64,000 nt of DNA from Nitrosarchaeum sp. (GCF_035968265.1 NZ_JAVYIM010000002.1:330907-394906); one strand, 5' to 3'; counted from the stretch's first letter, positions 26,069 through 34,678 are shown. A program made the numbers and translations. The notes: generated by a model not told the origin, from the letters alone.

Positions 26069-27025
26069 TTAAAATTTGGCCAGAGACGGTCTCAAAGTAA
26101 TTTTGAGTTTATAGCATGTTAGAATCTCTTTACATCTGTTTCTGATTGTTACTTCTGTGACACCTGCAATACTTGAGACGTCTCTTTGAAGGACATTTTG
26201 TCCTAACAAAACTGAGGCTACATATAGATATGCGGCTGCAATTCCGTTTGGTGCTTTTCCGTCTGCAATATTACTGTCTTTAGTTTTTTCTGCTATTTCT
26301 AAGGCTAGTCTTTCAACTCTAACTTCAGTTTGTGTCATGTTTGCAATCTTTGAGATGTATTTGTTCATAGTAACAACTGGAGCGCTTACTTGGCCCATTT
26401 CCATTACCATGGTTCTATAGTATTTTGCTGCAAGTTTTGTTTTTGACTTGACATCTTTTGGTGCACATATTCCTCTACAAATTTCTTCTAATGATCTTAC
26501 AACATCGCATTGTTTGCATGCCATGTAAATTGTAGCTGCTGTAATACTTGATACAGATTTTCCTTTTACCTCTACATGTCCATCCAAGTTTCTGTAAATC
26601 ATAGAAGCTGTTTCCAAGACATTTTTTGAAAGATTTAGACCATCACATGTTTCACCCATTTTTGATAAAACATTTGCCAATCTTCTTTCTCTTGGTGAAG
26701 AAACGCGTACCCTTTGTTGCCATTTTCTGAGATTGTGCATTTGATTAGCAACTTGGTGGTTGATTGTTTTTCCACTAAAATCTTTTGTGCTAATTGATAT
26801 CTCAGTTGTTATTCCCAAATCATGTTGAGAATAAGTTGTTTGTCCTGTTGCTCTTGCTAGCTTCATCTTGTCTTCGAGATTTGAGCTCTTTGTTTCTGGA
26901 CCATAATCTACCATCTGATCTGCAACAACTACGCCGCAACCAGAGCAGATTATTTCACCATTCTGAATGTCATCTACTAATGATGATTTACATTCAGGAC
27001 AGCTTTGGGGTTGTAATATGTTCAT
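26069..27025 (-). CDS. tfb: Transcription initiation factor TFB
   Basis: Archaeal TFIIB homologue, 318 residues. The N-terminal zinc ribbon has Cys9, Cys12, Cys27 and Cys30; a B-reader/linker (about 45-100) and two cyclin folds (about 110-210 and 215-310) follow, with the second ending in an HTH containing SIAGVTEVTIRNRCKE. It bridges TBP-TATA and RNA polymerase. Its start overlaps the GAR1 gene by 4 nt. Confidence 0.95.
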   Translation of the reverse strand: MNILQPQSCPECKSSLVDDIQNGEIICSGCGVVVADQMVDYGPETKSSNLEDKMKLARATGQTTYSQHDLGITTEISISTKDFSGKTINHQVANQMHNLRKWQQRVRVSSPRERRLANVLSKMGETCDGLNLSKNVLETASMIYRNLDGHVEVKGKSVSSITAATIYMACKQCDVVRSLEEICRGICAPKDVKSKTKLAAKYYRTMVMEMGQVSAPVVTMNKYISKIANMTQTEVRVERLALEIAEKTKDSNIADGKAPNGIAAAYLYVASVLLGQNVLQRDVSSIAGVTEVTIRNRCKEILTCYKLKITLRPSLAKF

Positions 27026-27267
27026 TTTCTTCTTCTCCTAAATTTTTGTGTGTTTGCAGGAGAATGTTCAAATGCAAAAACGCTTTTGCCAATGTATTTT
27101 TTGATGTTGTTTGTTAACGGAGTTGCTGACGCAAACGGTCTTTTTATTGGACCAATTAATTCCATTACTTTTGCTACTTTAGTTCCTGTCTCGTCACAGA
27201 GTATTGCTCCTTCATCTAACTTTTCAGTCAGCTGAATGATCACTCTGCCGCTACCGGCTAAGTGCAT
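27022..27267 (-). CDS. gar1: H/ACA RNP protein GAR1
   Basis: An 81-residue beta-barrel protein of H/ACA guide RNPs that aids rRNA pseudouridylation. The GAR1 core is seen in VAKVMELIGPIKRPFAS and GKSVFAFE, with a basic end RRRRK. I choose ATG 27267 (MHLAGSG) over TTG 27288 because a strong Shine-Dalgarno-like GGAGGTAGGTG stands just before it. Overlaps and is likely cotranscribed with tfb, a pairing common in Archaea. Confidence 0.85.
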   Translation of the reverse strand: MHLAGSGRVIIQLTEKLDEGAILCDETGTKVAKVMELIGPIKRPFASATPLTNNIKKYIGKSVFAFEHSPANTQKFRRRRK

Positions 27268-27272
27268 TATTT

Positions 27273-27283
27273 CACCTACCTCC
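27273..27283 (-). promoter_or_regulatory. Ribosome binding site deciding the GAR1 start
   Basis: Minus-strand GGAGGTAGGTG ends about 5 nt before ATG 27267. It complements the 16S rRNA 3' end and is inside the longer frame from TTG 27288, which makes that longer start unlikely. Confidence 0.6.
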
Positions 27284-27362
27284 TGCAATTAGAAACTGTA
27301 ATCATGATATTGTTATCATAGACTTCTGTCAACTTTACTTTAGCTAAGAGCTAGATTTGATT

Positions 27363-27662
27363 TTATTTTGTTTGCTTGGCTCTTTTTGAAACTAATTTTT
27401 CTGAAATCTTGTTAAGAATATTTGTCTTAGTAGTTCCTTTTGGTAAAATTATGTAACCTGACCTGACATATGGTCTTCTTGGAAATCTTACTTTTTCATC
27501 AGTCTCTGTGATTTCAAATCCTGCTGCTTGTGCAGCTTCTGTTAATTCTTTTAGCGAAGGGTCAAAAACACATTTCTCTTTTTCTAATTTCCTTCCTTTA
27601 TCTCTTGGTAATGTCTTGTTAAAATAATCTAGCCAGATTACGACATGTTCGTAATCTTTCAT
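27363..27662 (-). CDS. srp19: Signal recognition particle protein SRP19
   Basis: A 99-residue RNA-binding protein that helps SRP54 bind SRP RNA. Conserved points: VIWLDYFN at the start, KGRKLEKEKCVFDPSLKEL, and FPRRPYVRSGYI in the middle, plus a basic tail. Precedes nothing in close overlap but lies 4 nt after the S8e gene. Its partner SRP54 is encoded at 38.1 kb. Confidence 0.93.
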   Translation of the reverse strand: MKDYEHVVIWLDYFNKTLPRDKGRKLEKEKCVFDPSLKELTEAAQAAGFEITETDEKVRFPRRPYVRSGYIILPKGTTKTNILNKISEKLVSKRAKQTK

Positions 27663-27666
27663 TTTA

Positions 27667-28047
27667 TCACTTTATTAAAACTGCGTTAACTATTCCTGTT
27701 TGTCCTGGTTTAGAAACAACTCTGCATTTTCCTGCATCTGTTTCTAATATTGCACCTTTGGTAATGATGCCTCTTCTTTGATAATCATTGTTTGTAGCAT
27801 TTTCTAATACTTTGAGAATTTTAATTTTCTTAACTTTGGAATCTCCTGTTGCTAAGTTTACAAAATCAATTGTTTTCAAAGCTGTTTTTTTATTATTTCC
27901 TCTTACTCGTCTGGTGACTGTTATTTGTGCACCTGTGACAGATTCATTTGGATATCTATCGATTTCATATTTTCGTCTAATTCTTGCTGGCTTTCTTCTA
28001 CCTCCAGTTATTTTACTGGTTGCAAGATTTTCTACTGATTTTCGCAC
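27667..28047 (-). CDS. rps8e: 30S ribosomal protein S8e
   Basis: A 126-residue basic ribosomal protein. Family landmarks: the N-terminal KITGGRRKPARIRRKYE, RRVRGNNKK, and the end RVVSKPGQTGIVNAVLIK. GTG start (MRKSVEN). Followed 4 nt later by srp19, probably one transcript. Confidence 0.95.
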   Translation of the reverse strand: MRKSVENLATSKITGGRRKPARIRRKYEIDRYPNESVTGAQITVTRRVRGNNKKTALKTIDFVNLATGDSKVKKIKILKVLENATNNDYQRRGIITKGAILETDAGKCRVVSKPGQTGIVNAVLIK

Positions 28048-28109
28048 GAATGCTCTTTTAATTACTCTAATTTATACAAAACGCAAAAAATAGGCTTAGA
28101 ATAATTTGT

Positions 28110-28688
28110 TTAGTTTAGTTTTGTGATTATTTCAGGTGAGGGGTTTGTTTCTGACATCTTTGCTGTTTTTCTCACTTTGGAAAATAGTCTTTGCTTGAGG
28201 TTTTCTACATCTCCTTGTATGCCAAAATATTTCTGGAATTTTTCTGTTGTATTGTAAATTTTTAATCTACCTACATTTTGATGAGTGATAAAGTCTAACT
28301 GTCTTAATTCTTTGAGATGTTCGTATACTCCAGAACCTCTAGTTTCAACAAGTTGTTTTGATGAAATTGGTTGCATATATGCAATGTATGATAATGTTTT
28401 CAGGGTTGCATTTGGAAGAATGGGTTTTGATGCATATCTTTTGATTGTTGAACTGTATTCTGGTTTTAATTGAAATACATATGAGCCATCAGGGAGTGTG
28501 ACTATCTCCAATGCCTTAAATGCTGATTTTGTCTTTTTCATTAACTCGTTGAGAATTTCATATGTTTTTGTTCGTGATTCCGTGCCTGAAGCTCTGATCA
28601 AATCCTCTATTTTTAAAGGTCTACCTGCAGAATAAAGCGCTGCTTCGATTCTAGCTATTGCTTCATCATTTGAATCGTTTTTTGTCAA
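28110..28688 (-). CDS. scpB: Segregation and condensation protein B
   Basis: A 192-residue ScpB with two winged-helix domains: residues 10-85 (IEAALYSAGRPLKIEDL) and 90-170 (ATLKTLSYIAYMQPISSKQL, the typical second-domain helix). Works with the kleisin ScpA and an SMC-type ATPase in chromosome organisation. Lies 53 nt after scpA on the same strand. Confidence 0.9.
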   Translation of the reverse strand: MTKNDSNDEAIARIEAALYSAGRPLKIEDLIRASGTESRTKTYEILNELMKKTKSAFKALEIVTLPDGSYVFQLKPEYSSTIKRYASKPILPNATLKTLSYIAYMQPISSKQLVETRGSGVYEHLKELRQLDFITHQNVGRLKIYNTTEKFQKYFGIQGDVENLKQRLFSKVRKTAKMSETNPSPEIITKLN

Positions 28689-28741
28689 TTACCTATTTTT
28701 CCTACAAAATCTACTTAAAGAAACCCTTTCTTCATTTTTGA

Positions 28742-29416
28742 TCAGTTTGTTAACTTCTCCTTTATCAGAATGATTTTGATGTCGTCTTCTATTTGTTCCA
28801 AGTCTATTTTTTCGTCTCTTGCCAAAAATAGAATTGCAAAAAAGCATCTAATTGAATCAACTCCGTCAAGATCTTTTATTATGTCCTGAAGCATACCGTA
28901 TCCCAAGTCTGTAATTTTTTTAATGATCAAATCTTCGTATTTCCCAATAATGCTTTCAAGAGAAATAAAATACTCTTGAAAATCTGGAGCTTCTATCGGT
29001 TCTATATTCAGCTTGTTTCTTCTGGATTGTGGATTGGCTATTGTACCAATCAAATTTTGAAGTAATCCTAACAGATCATCTAATGAAACAGGATAGGTTG
29101 ATTCATGTCTATATGGTATATCGATTAACTCTATGTCTACATCGGTTCTTTGTCTAATTGGTTTTTTCTCCATTGCAGCACGCTGTAACGCAAAAATACT
29201 TTCTACTTTCATTCTATAAATCAAAGAAGATGATAGTGCAGCCATTCCTGCAACTCTAAGATCTTTTTTCCCACTTTTTTCAAGAATTTTAATTAATAAA
29301 TCAAGAATTTGAATAAGATCAATATCCCATACATCTTTTTTAGCAACAGATGATGGATTAAACAGAATGTTTACCGGTGCTTGTGAAATACCATTAGGAG
29401 TCTGTTCTTCGCTCAC
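28742..29416 (-). CDS. scpA: Segregation and condensation protein A (kleisin)
   Basis: A 224-residue ScpA-like kleisin that would bridge the SMC heads. The N-terminal region (IDLIQILDLLIKILEKSGKKD) and the GMAALSSSLIYRMKVESIFAL block match the archaeal ScpA pattern; the C-terminus (about 165-220) is the winged helix. An SMC gene is not in the window. Upstream of scpB in the same direction. Confidence 0.82.
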   Translation of the reverse strand: MSEEQTPNGISQAPVNILFNPSSVAKKDVWDIDLIQILDLLIKILEKSGKKDLRVAGMAALSSSLIYRMKVESIFALQRAAMEKKPIRQRTDVDIELIDIPYRHESTYPVSLDDLLGLLQNLIGTIANPQSRRNKLNIEPIEAPDFQEYFISLESIIGKYEDLIIKKITDLGYGMLQDIIKDLDGVDSIRCFFAILFLARDEKIDLEQIEDDIKIILIKEKLTN

Positions 29417-29511
29417 ATACTTTGTCTATTTTTATTCAATAATATCTAAGGGCTCTACTTTTTTCTTTTATCCAGTCAACTCTTATATTGTTAAGACATA
29501 ACTATACCGTT

Positions 29512-30564
29512 ATGAAATCTGCTAGGATTACTGGTCCTAATGACCCTCTAGTGCTTGTTGAAACAGAGACCCCTCATCCTAAAGATAATCAAGTCCTAGT
29601 CAAAGTTAAAGCCGTAGGTGTATGTCATAGTGATCTGCACCTTTGGGAGGGTGGATATGATTTAGGCGATGGTAAATTTATGAAAGTAACTGATAGGGGA
29701 GTAAAATATCCTGTAACTCCTGGACATGAAATTGTTGGGACCGTAGAAGAATTAGGTAATAATGTAAAGGGTTATTCAAAAGGTGATGAAGTTTTAGTTT
29801 ATCCTTGGGTCGGATGCGGTGTATGCCCTGCTTGTAAAGTTGAAAATGAAAATTTATGTGATGCACCAAAATCCCTCGGTGTTTTTCAAGATGGCGGATA
29901 TTCTCAATACTCGCTTGTTCCTGATTTCAAATATTTGGCAAAACTAAACGGTGTGGATCCAGAGTCTGCAACTTCGCTTGCATGTTCAGGGTTAACAGCT
30001 TATAATGCAATTAAAAAATCAAATCAAAATTCACCCGAATTTTTGGTAATAATTGGTGCAGGCGGATTAGGTTTGATGGGGGTACAAATTGCACACTCTA
30101 TTACAAAATCTAAAATTATTTGTGTAGATTTAGATGATCAAAAATTAGAAATAGCAAAAAAAATGGGCGCTGATTTTGTTTTCAATTCCAAAGATCCTGA
30201 TACTACTCAAAAAATAATTTCAACTTGTAATGGAAAGGGCGCTGACAGTGTTGTTGATTTTGTAAATGCTCCTCCAACTGCAAAAATGGGGCTAGCAGTT
30301 CTAAGAAAGAGAGGAAATCTTGTCTTAGTTGGTTTGTTTGGAGGATCTATGGAATTATCTCTAGTTGCAATTCCTCTGAAATCCATTATAATTCAAGGAG
30401 CTTACACTGGAAATTATACTGATATGGTCGAATTGTTGGATTTAGCTCGAAAAGGAACCATTAATCCAATGATCTCAAAGAGATATTCTCTTGATGCTGC
30501 AAACACTGCTTTAGAGGATCTTAAAGCACGTAAGATTGTTGGACGTGCAGTGATTAATCCTTGA
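29512..30564 (+). CDS. Zinc-dependent alcohol dehydrogenase (MDR family)
   Basis: A 350-residue medium-chain dehydrogenase. Catalytic zinc ligands appear in VCHSDLHLWEGG and in PGHEIVG; the structural zinc set is CGVCPACKVENENLC; the NAD-binding loop is GAGGLGLMG. I start at ATG 29512 (MKSARITG), because TATATTG near 29485 is 26 nt upstream and the extension from 29488 would begin inside that promoter. Substrate unknown. Confidence 0.9.
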   Translation: MKSARITGPNDPLVLVETETPHPKDNQVLVKVKAVGVCHSDLHLWEGGYDLGDGKFMKVTDRGVKYPVTPGHEIVGTVEELGNNVKGYSKGDEVLVYPWVGCGVCPACKVENENLCDAPKSLGVFQDGGYSQYSLVPDFKYLAKLNGVDPESATSLACSGLTAYNAIKKSNQNSPEFLVIIGAGGLGLMGVQIAHSITKSKIICVDLDDQKLEIAKKMGADFVFNSKDPDTTQKIISTCNGKGADSVVDFVNAPPTAKMGLAVLRKRGNLVLVGLFGGSMELSLVAIPLKSIIIQGAYTGNYTDMVELLDLARKGTINPMISKRYSLDAANTALEDLKARKIVGRAVINP

Positions 30565-30610
30565 TCAGTTATCTACAAAATGTTATAAAATAAAAAAATT
30601 ATACTGTGAT

Positions 30611-31363
30611 ATGACTTCCAAGATAAATTATGAAGTGGCATTAACTCATTTGAAAAATAAACAATTCCTCACAGCTCATAATTTATTTCTAAATCAAGCT
30701 GAATCTATAAAAAAAACTGAAAATCTGAAATCTGCTTTTTTGTATATGTTAGCTGCAGAATGCAAAACTAGACAAGGTAAAGAATCCAAAGAGGAAATTG
30801 AAAAAGCCTGTAATTTATTTTTAGAATATTCTAAAAATAAAACTTCAAAAAATATTCAAGGCGCATTACTATGTGCCGCAAAATGTCTGTTGAGTCTCGG
30901 TGAATATGATAAAGCAAAAATTTCATATCAAAAAGCAAAATCTATGATTTCTTCAACCATTGAAGTTTTTAGACCTGTTGTAATTATTGATGATAGTAAA
31001 GCTGTATCCATGAAACTAAAAAACTATGTAGAAAAACTGGGATATGGAGAAATTTTAATTTATGAAAATGGAAAAAATGGAATAAAAGGATGTCAAAAAC
31101 TATTTTCTACAAATAAAAATCCTATAGTGCTTTTGGATATGGGGCTTCCTGATTTAGAAGGAGACGTGGTTGCTACAAAGTTATTAAAAGAAAATCTTGA
31201 TCTACAAATTATTGTAATTACAGCTGATGAAAAAACCACTCAGCGAGTAAATAAGACAATTAGTTCTGGAGTATCTGCATTTATTCAAAAACCATTCACA
31301 CTTGATGAAATAAAAAAAGCTATTAGTATTGCTGAATCTGAATATTCTTTATTACAACAATAA
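30611..31363 (+). CDS. Response regulator with N-terminal TPR-like domain
   Basis: A 250-residue two-part protein. Residues 1-115 are helical repeats of TPR/SNAP-like type (for example LCAAKCLLSLGEYDKAKISYQKAK). Residues 121-245 form a receiver domain with the acidic pair Asp127-Asp128, phospho-acceptor Asp176 (LLDMGLPD), Thr204 and Lys227 (IQKPF). There is no DNA-binding output domain, so signalling should work through protein contacts. A sensor kinase lies at 35.4 kb but is not adjacent. Confidence 0.88.
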   Translation: MTSKINYEVALTHLKNKQFLTAHNLFLNQAESIKKTENLKSAFLYMLAAECKTRQGKESKEEIEKACNLFLEYSKNKTSKNIQGALLCAAKCLLSLGEYDKAKISYQKAKSMISSTIEVFRPVVIIDDSKAVSMKLKNYVEKLGYGEILIYENGKNGIKGCQKLFSTNKNPIVLLDMGLPDLEGDVVATKLLKENLDLQIIVITADEKTTQRVNKTISSGVSAFIQKPFTLDEIKKAISIAESEYSLLQQ

Positions 31364-31852
31364 CAAGGACATGTTTAAAATATTCACATCTTTGATATCC
31401 ACTACATTTATTCTGTAATCTATTAATTCGTCGGAAAATTTCTCAACAATTTTTTGTGCGGTGTTTGATTTTCCAGAATCAACTTGTATCATCACCAACA
31501 TATTCCACTCTCCATCCATGTTTGCAATAAGAAGATAGTTGTCTAATTTTATGATGAATTCTTTAATTGAATCTTTAATAGAGTCTAGTGATTTTGATGG
31601 TTTTAATTTCATTAAGATGGTTTGATATTCGTTAATTCCTGATACGTCTGTTAGTACAGCTTTGTATCCTTTGATGATTCCACTTTTTTCTAGCCTTTCT
31701 ATCCTCTTTCTAATGGTTCTATCTGATACGTCATGGTTTGATTTTTTTAATTCTAATGCGATTTCTTTAGATGGTGTTCTTGCATTGTTGTTGAGAATTT
31801 CAATGATTTTTTGATCTACTTTATCTAAATCTGACCATGTATCATCGCTCAT
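31352..31852 (-). CDS. Lrp/AsnC-family transcription regulator
   Basis: A 166-residue regulator: winged-helix N-terminus (DQKIIEILNNNARTPSKEIA, then RTIRKRIERLEKSGIIKGY) and a C-terminal RAM-like ligand or dimer domain including MDGEWNMLVMIQV. Such proteins often control amino acid or energy metabolism. It converges with the TPR response regulator, overlapping it by 12 nt. Confidence 0.88.
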   Translation of the reverse strand: MSDDTWSDLDKVDQKIIEILNNNARTPSKEIALELKKSNHDVSDRTIRKRIERLEKSGIIKGYKAVLTDVSGINEYQTILMKLKPSKSLDSIKDSIKEFIIKLDNYLLIANMDGEWNMLVMIQVDSGKSNTAQKIVEKFSDELIDYRINVVDIKDVNILNMSLLLL

Positions 31853-31921
31853 AGAAGAATGACGTTTTACATGCTTTTGAATTTTTGCTTAAAGAATACA
31901 ACGTCTATGATTTCTCCGTAA

Positions 31922-32485
31922 CTATTCTTCTAGAATCCAACCTGTTTTTATTTGACTTTTATCTGATTCTTCTCCGATCCCAGTGGCGTATCTCCATATG
32001 AGAGGTGCATTTGTTGTCATTTTTGTTTTAATTTTTAATAATGATTCTATTTCTGAATTCAAATTTTTATCTGCGGTACCATGTTCTTTACAAAATTTAC
32101 ATTTTTGATCTAGTGTTATTGGTTCTGATTCTATTAATGGATAAGTCATACATGCAAGAGGTCGTTTATTGTATATTTTGCATGGAAATCCACCATGAGG
32201 TGATCTATCTGATGTCTTAGTATCTAAAAATGGACATGTGTTCCCATTTGGTTCTATCCCCATTAATTGATATGCTAATATTTTTCTTGGACTAGATTCT
32301 CCAGAGTCTGATATCCCTATTCTTGGTAAAACTGATATTTTCAATCCATTTATTTTTGCAAGATGTTCTATTCTTTCTTTTTCTTCTGGTAGTATTAACA
32401 CTCCAATCTTTCCAAATTTTTTATTAGGATAATATTCTCTTTCGATACAACATTGAGAACAATCCTGTATGCAACTAAATTCCAT
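31922..32485 (-). CDS. YkgJ-family (UPF0153) cysteine-cluster protein
   Basis: A 187-residue protein with the YkgJ pattern: CIQDCSQCC at the start, CPFL, GGFPCKIYNKRPLACMTYP, and CKFC later. Members are thought to bind zinc or an Fe-S cluster; biochemical role unknown. Stand-alone gene. Confidence 0.82.
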   Translation of the reverse strand: MEFSCIQDCSQCCIEREYYPNKKFGKIGVLILPEEKERIEHLAKINGLKISVLPRIGISDSGESSPRKILAYQLMGIEPNGNTCPFLDTKTSDRSPHGGFPCKIYNKRPLACMTYPLIESEPITLDQKCKFCKEHGTADKNLNSEIESLLKIKTKMTTNAPLIWRYATGIGEESDKSQIKTGWILEE

Positions 32486-32571
32486 AGGGTATTTTTATTA
32501 CATACGAATAAAATTCCTTGTAAGTGTCAAATTTATAAAAAACTTCTGATATTTTTGTTCAAATAATCCCC

Positions 32572-32593
32572 ACAGTTATATGCTCATAACTGT
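32572..32593 (+). promoter_or_regulatory. Inverted repeat over the aIF1A TATA box
   Basis: ACAGTTAT (32572-32579) and ATAACTGT (32586-32593) form a perfect 8-bp inverted repeat with a 6-nt spacer. The TATA-like GTTATAT sits in its left half, centred about 26 nt before ATG 32604. A protein bound here would block TBP, so repression is a reasonable guess. Confidence 0.5.
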
Positions 32594-32603
32594 AGTGTAT
32601 GCT

Positions 32604-32915
32604 ATGGGTAAGCGCCAAGTCAAAAATGAAAGTGCATTAAAAGAAATACGTTTGCCTGAAGAAGGTGAGATGTTTGGCCGTGTTCTTAAAATGCTTGGAG
32701 GCGAAAATGTCATGGTAAAATGTACCGATGGTGTTACCAGAAGGGGTAGAATTCGAGGTAAATTGAAGCGTAGAGTTTGGATACGTGATAATGACATTGT
32801 CATAATCGCACCTTGGGATTTCAACGAGGCTGAACGGGGTGATATTGTTTGGAGATTTACCTTACCCCAAGTTGAATGGCTAAAAGATAACAATCACATT
32901 GCCAAAGACTTCTAA
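32604..32915 (+). CDS. eif1a: Translation initiation factor aIF1A
   Basis: A 103-residue OB-fold factor that promotes small-subunit scanning and initiator tRNA binding. The family core is clear: EGEMFGRVLKMLGG, VKCTDGVTRRGRIRGKLKRRVWIRDNDIV (in part) and VWRF. ATG 32604 (MGKRQVK) is chosen over 32580 since the longer version starts inside the promoter repeat. Monocistronic. Confidence 0.95.
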   Translation: MGKRQVKNESALKEIRLPEEGEMFGRVLKMLGGENVMVKCTDGVTRRGRIRGKLKRRVWIRDNDIVIIAPWDFNEAERGDIVWRFTLPQVEWLKDNNHIAKDF

Positions 32916-32990
32916 ATTCATTTATTCGTATTTATGCTAACTTTGGTTTGAATATCATTGTCTTTTGTCAGATCTATTTTGATAACTTAT

Positions 32991-33000
32991 CTTAATATAC
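32991..33000 (+). promoter_or_regulatory. TATA promoter of the cold-shock gene
   Basis: CTTAATATAC is centred about 27 nt before ATG 33024, so the transcript probably begins at or close to the start codon. This excludes the longer frame from 32958. Confidence 0.5.
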
Positions 33001-33023
33001 GGAATAATTCTGTAAATAATCAA

Positions 33024-33215
33024 ATGGAACAAGGCACCGTAAAGTGGTTCAACCGCACAAAAGGCTTTGGTTTTATCGAAAGAGAATCTGGTGACGATCT
33101 ATTCGTTCACAAATCAGATGTTGATGGATTCATCAATGAAGGCGATAAAGTCGAGTTTGTAGTCGGCGAAGGTCAAAAAGGACCAGCTGCTCAAAAAGTC
33201 AAAAAAACAGCATAG
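33024..33215 (+). CDS. Cold-shock domain protein (CspA family)
   Basis: A 63-residue single cold-shock domain with RNP1 GFGFIE and RNP2 DLFVHKSD, starting [10 protein letters not shown]. It binds single-stranded nucleic acid, likely RNA chaperoning. Csp proteins are mainly bacterial but are known in some mesophilic Archaea, including thaumarchaea; an ancient transfer is likely. Followed by a terminator hairpin. Confidence 0.95.
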   Translation: MEQGTVKWFNRTKGFGFIERESGDDLFVHKSDVDGFINEGDKVEFVVGEGQKGPAAQKVKKTA

Positions 33216-33232
33216 ACAATAGATATTTTTAT

Positions 33233-33275
33233 TAATTTAAGAGTTCATCATTGTTTTCTTAAATTAGTCTATTTT
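33233..33275 (+). terminator. Hairpin terminator after the cold-shock gene
   Basis: TAATTTAAGA (33233-33242) pairs with TCTTAAATTA (33257-33266) as a 10-bp stem over a 14-nt loop, followed by GTCTATTTTTTTA. It separates the Csp gene from the opposing tRNA-Tyr. Confidence 0.55.
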
Positions 33276-33307
33276 TTTATTATTTTTAAAATTTAAAAAA
33301 ACTATGG

Positions 33308-33431
33308 TCCCAAGCGACGGAGTTGAACCATCGACAACCCGGTTTCTGTATGCCTGATATGCTGTTATTCAGTCAGCCATCTAAAGCCAACAACTACAGC
33401 CGGGAGCTCTACCAGGCTGAGCTAGCTTGGG
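33308..33431 (-). tRNA. tRNA-Tyr(GTA) with a 50-nt intron
   Basis: On the minus strand the acceptor stem CCCAAGC (from 33431) pairs with GCTTGGG, discriminator A at 33308, no encoded CCA. D-stem GCTC/GAGC, anticodon stem CCCGG/CCGGG and T-arm GATGG-TTCAACT-CCGTC are clear. Anticodon GTA lies at plus positions 33395-33397. Removing 50 nt after position 37 leaves a normal 74-nt tRNA. Confidence 0.92.
33344..33393 (-). other. Intron of tRNA-Tyr(GTA)
   Basis: The intron sits at the canonical 37/38 site. Its 3' part contains TACAG, which can pair with CTGTA of the anticodon loop, so the GUA anticodon is masked in the precursor; an inner GCTG/CAGC stem extends the fold. This matches the bulge-helix-bulge substrate of the archaeal splicing endonuclease. 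Confidence 0.75.
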
Positions 33432-33543
33432 ACAAAAACAACGAAGTGTTCTAGTATTAAAAAACTATCGAAGCCAAACTAATCTGATTGGAGATCGTAT
33501 GTGTTTTCTATAGGCATAAATACCATCTTTCAAGAAAAGAAGT

Positions 33544-34158
33544 TTGTTGACAGAACAACATCTATCCTACTCTGGTTATGTTTGTGCTCCTTATTTACAT
33601 AATCATGAGTCTGTTAAGTTAAAAGACATATGGATGTCTTCAAGCAATATTGAGGCATTATATTTTGTAACTGGAACATTTTCAGATGAGAGCAAACCTT
33701 ACTTTTCTGAATCATCTAATCATTATATTTTGGGAAAATTCAAAGATAGTCAATTTATTGTAGATGATCTAATCCAACACAATCAAGAAAAAACATCTTT
33801 TATTTTTAATGTGCAAAACGAATTATTTCAGAGAATTGTATCTGGAGAGACAAATTTTGTTACTGTATATTATTTAGAATATGGGGAATCTCATAATGAT
33901 TTTCAAGAAGTTGCAGATATTTTATTAAAACGAGAAAAAATTTGTGTAGGTGGGCTAGGTCATATGAATACATATTGTAAATTGCCCCAAAAATTCACTT
34001 TTCCATATTCCAATAATGTTGTAATAATTGAGGTTGCTAGTGAAAAAGGTCATCAAAGCGTAAAAAAGTACTGCGACCAAACTAAACGAGATGTAAATAG
34101 AAAAGGACTAACGATGACTAATTTGTTGAGTCTCTCAATTCTTGAAAAATTAAAGTAA
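33544..34158 (+). CDS. Hypothetical protein, 204 aa
   Basis: I cannot assign this protein. It is soluble, of mixed alpha/beta look, with motifs such as YLEYGES and CVGGLGHMNTYC around residue 140, where two cysteines and a histidine cluster. TTG start (MLTEQHL). It lies between the divergent tRNA-Tyr and aIF5A and has no clear operon partner. The frame is clean and its codon use looks like its neighbours. Confidence 0.55.
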   Translation: MLTEQHLSYSGYVCAPYLHNHESVKLKDIWMSSSNIEALYFVTGTFSDESKPYFSESSNHYILGKFKDSQFIVDDLIQHNQEKTSFIFNVQNELFQRIVSGETNFVTVYYLEYGESHNDFQEVADILLKREKICVGGLGHMNTYCKLPQKFTFPYSNNVVIIEVASEKGHQSVKKYCDQTKRDVNRKGLTMTNLLSLSILEKLK

Positions 34159-34267
34159 AAATTGTCTATTCTAATTACTGATGGATCATTTTAGTAATTT
34201 TTTACCGATTTTTGTAATTACTTGAAAAAGTGTAAATGTTAAATATTCGACTAAAATCAGCTTCATC

Positions 34268-34678
34268 ATGAGTAAGCCAGCTGATCTTGGTTCATTGAAA
34301 ATAGGTTCTTACATTTTACTTCCAGTATCTGATCAACCAGATGGTGAACCTTGTAGAATTGTAGAATATGACACATCTAAACCTGGAAAACACGGTGCAG
34401 CAAAGGCCCGAATTGTAGGTGTGGGTGTATTTGATGGTCAAAAAAGACCACACGTAGGACCAGTTAGCATGCAAGTTCACATTCCGCTAATTGACAAAAG
34501 AGTAGGTCAAGTAATTTCAATAATCGGAGAAACTATTCAAATTATGGACTCGGAAACTTTTGAAACAATCGATGTCACTTTAATCGATGAGGAAATTAAC
34601 GGAACTGTTGCAAACGGTCAAAATGTAGAATACTGGAATGTTATGGGTCGAATTAAAATTATGCGTATCAAAAGTTAA
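34268..34678 (+). CDS. eif5a: Translation factor aIF5A
   Basis: A 136-residue factor that helps ribosomes through difficult peptide bonds. The SH3-like N-domain carries the loop KPGKHGAAK, with Lys41 as the expected (deoxy)hypusine site; the C-terminal OB domain follows. A TATA element TTAAATATT centred at 34243 is 25 nt upstream, so the mRNA is likely leaderless. Confidence 0.96.
   Translation: MSKPADLGSLKIGSYILLPVSDQPDGEPCRIVEYDTSKPGKHGAAKARIVGVGVFDGQKRPHVGPVSMQVHIPLIDKRVGQVISIIGETIQIMDSETFETIDVTLIDEEINGTVANGQNVEYWNVMGRIKIMRIKS

Noticed and set aside
33308..34158. tRNA-Tyr as attachment site for an integrated element carrying the 204-residue gene
   Set aside because: There is no integrase, no repeat of the tRNA 3' end nearby, and the following genes are housekeeping genes.
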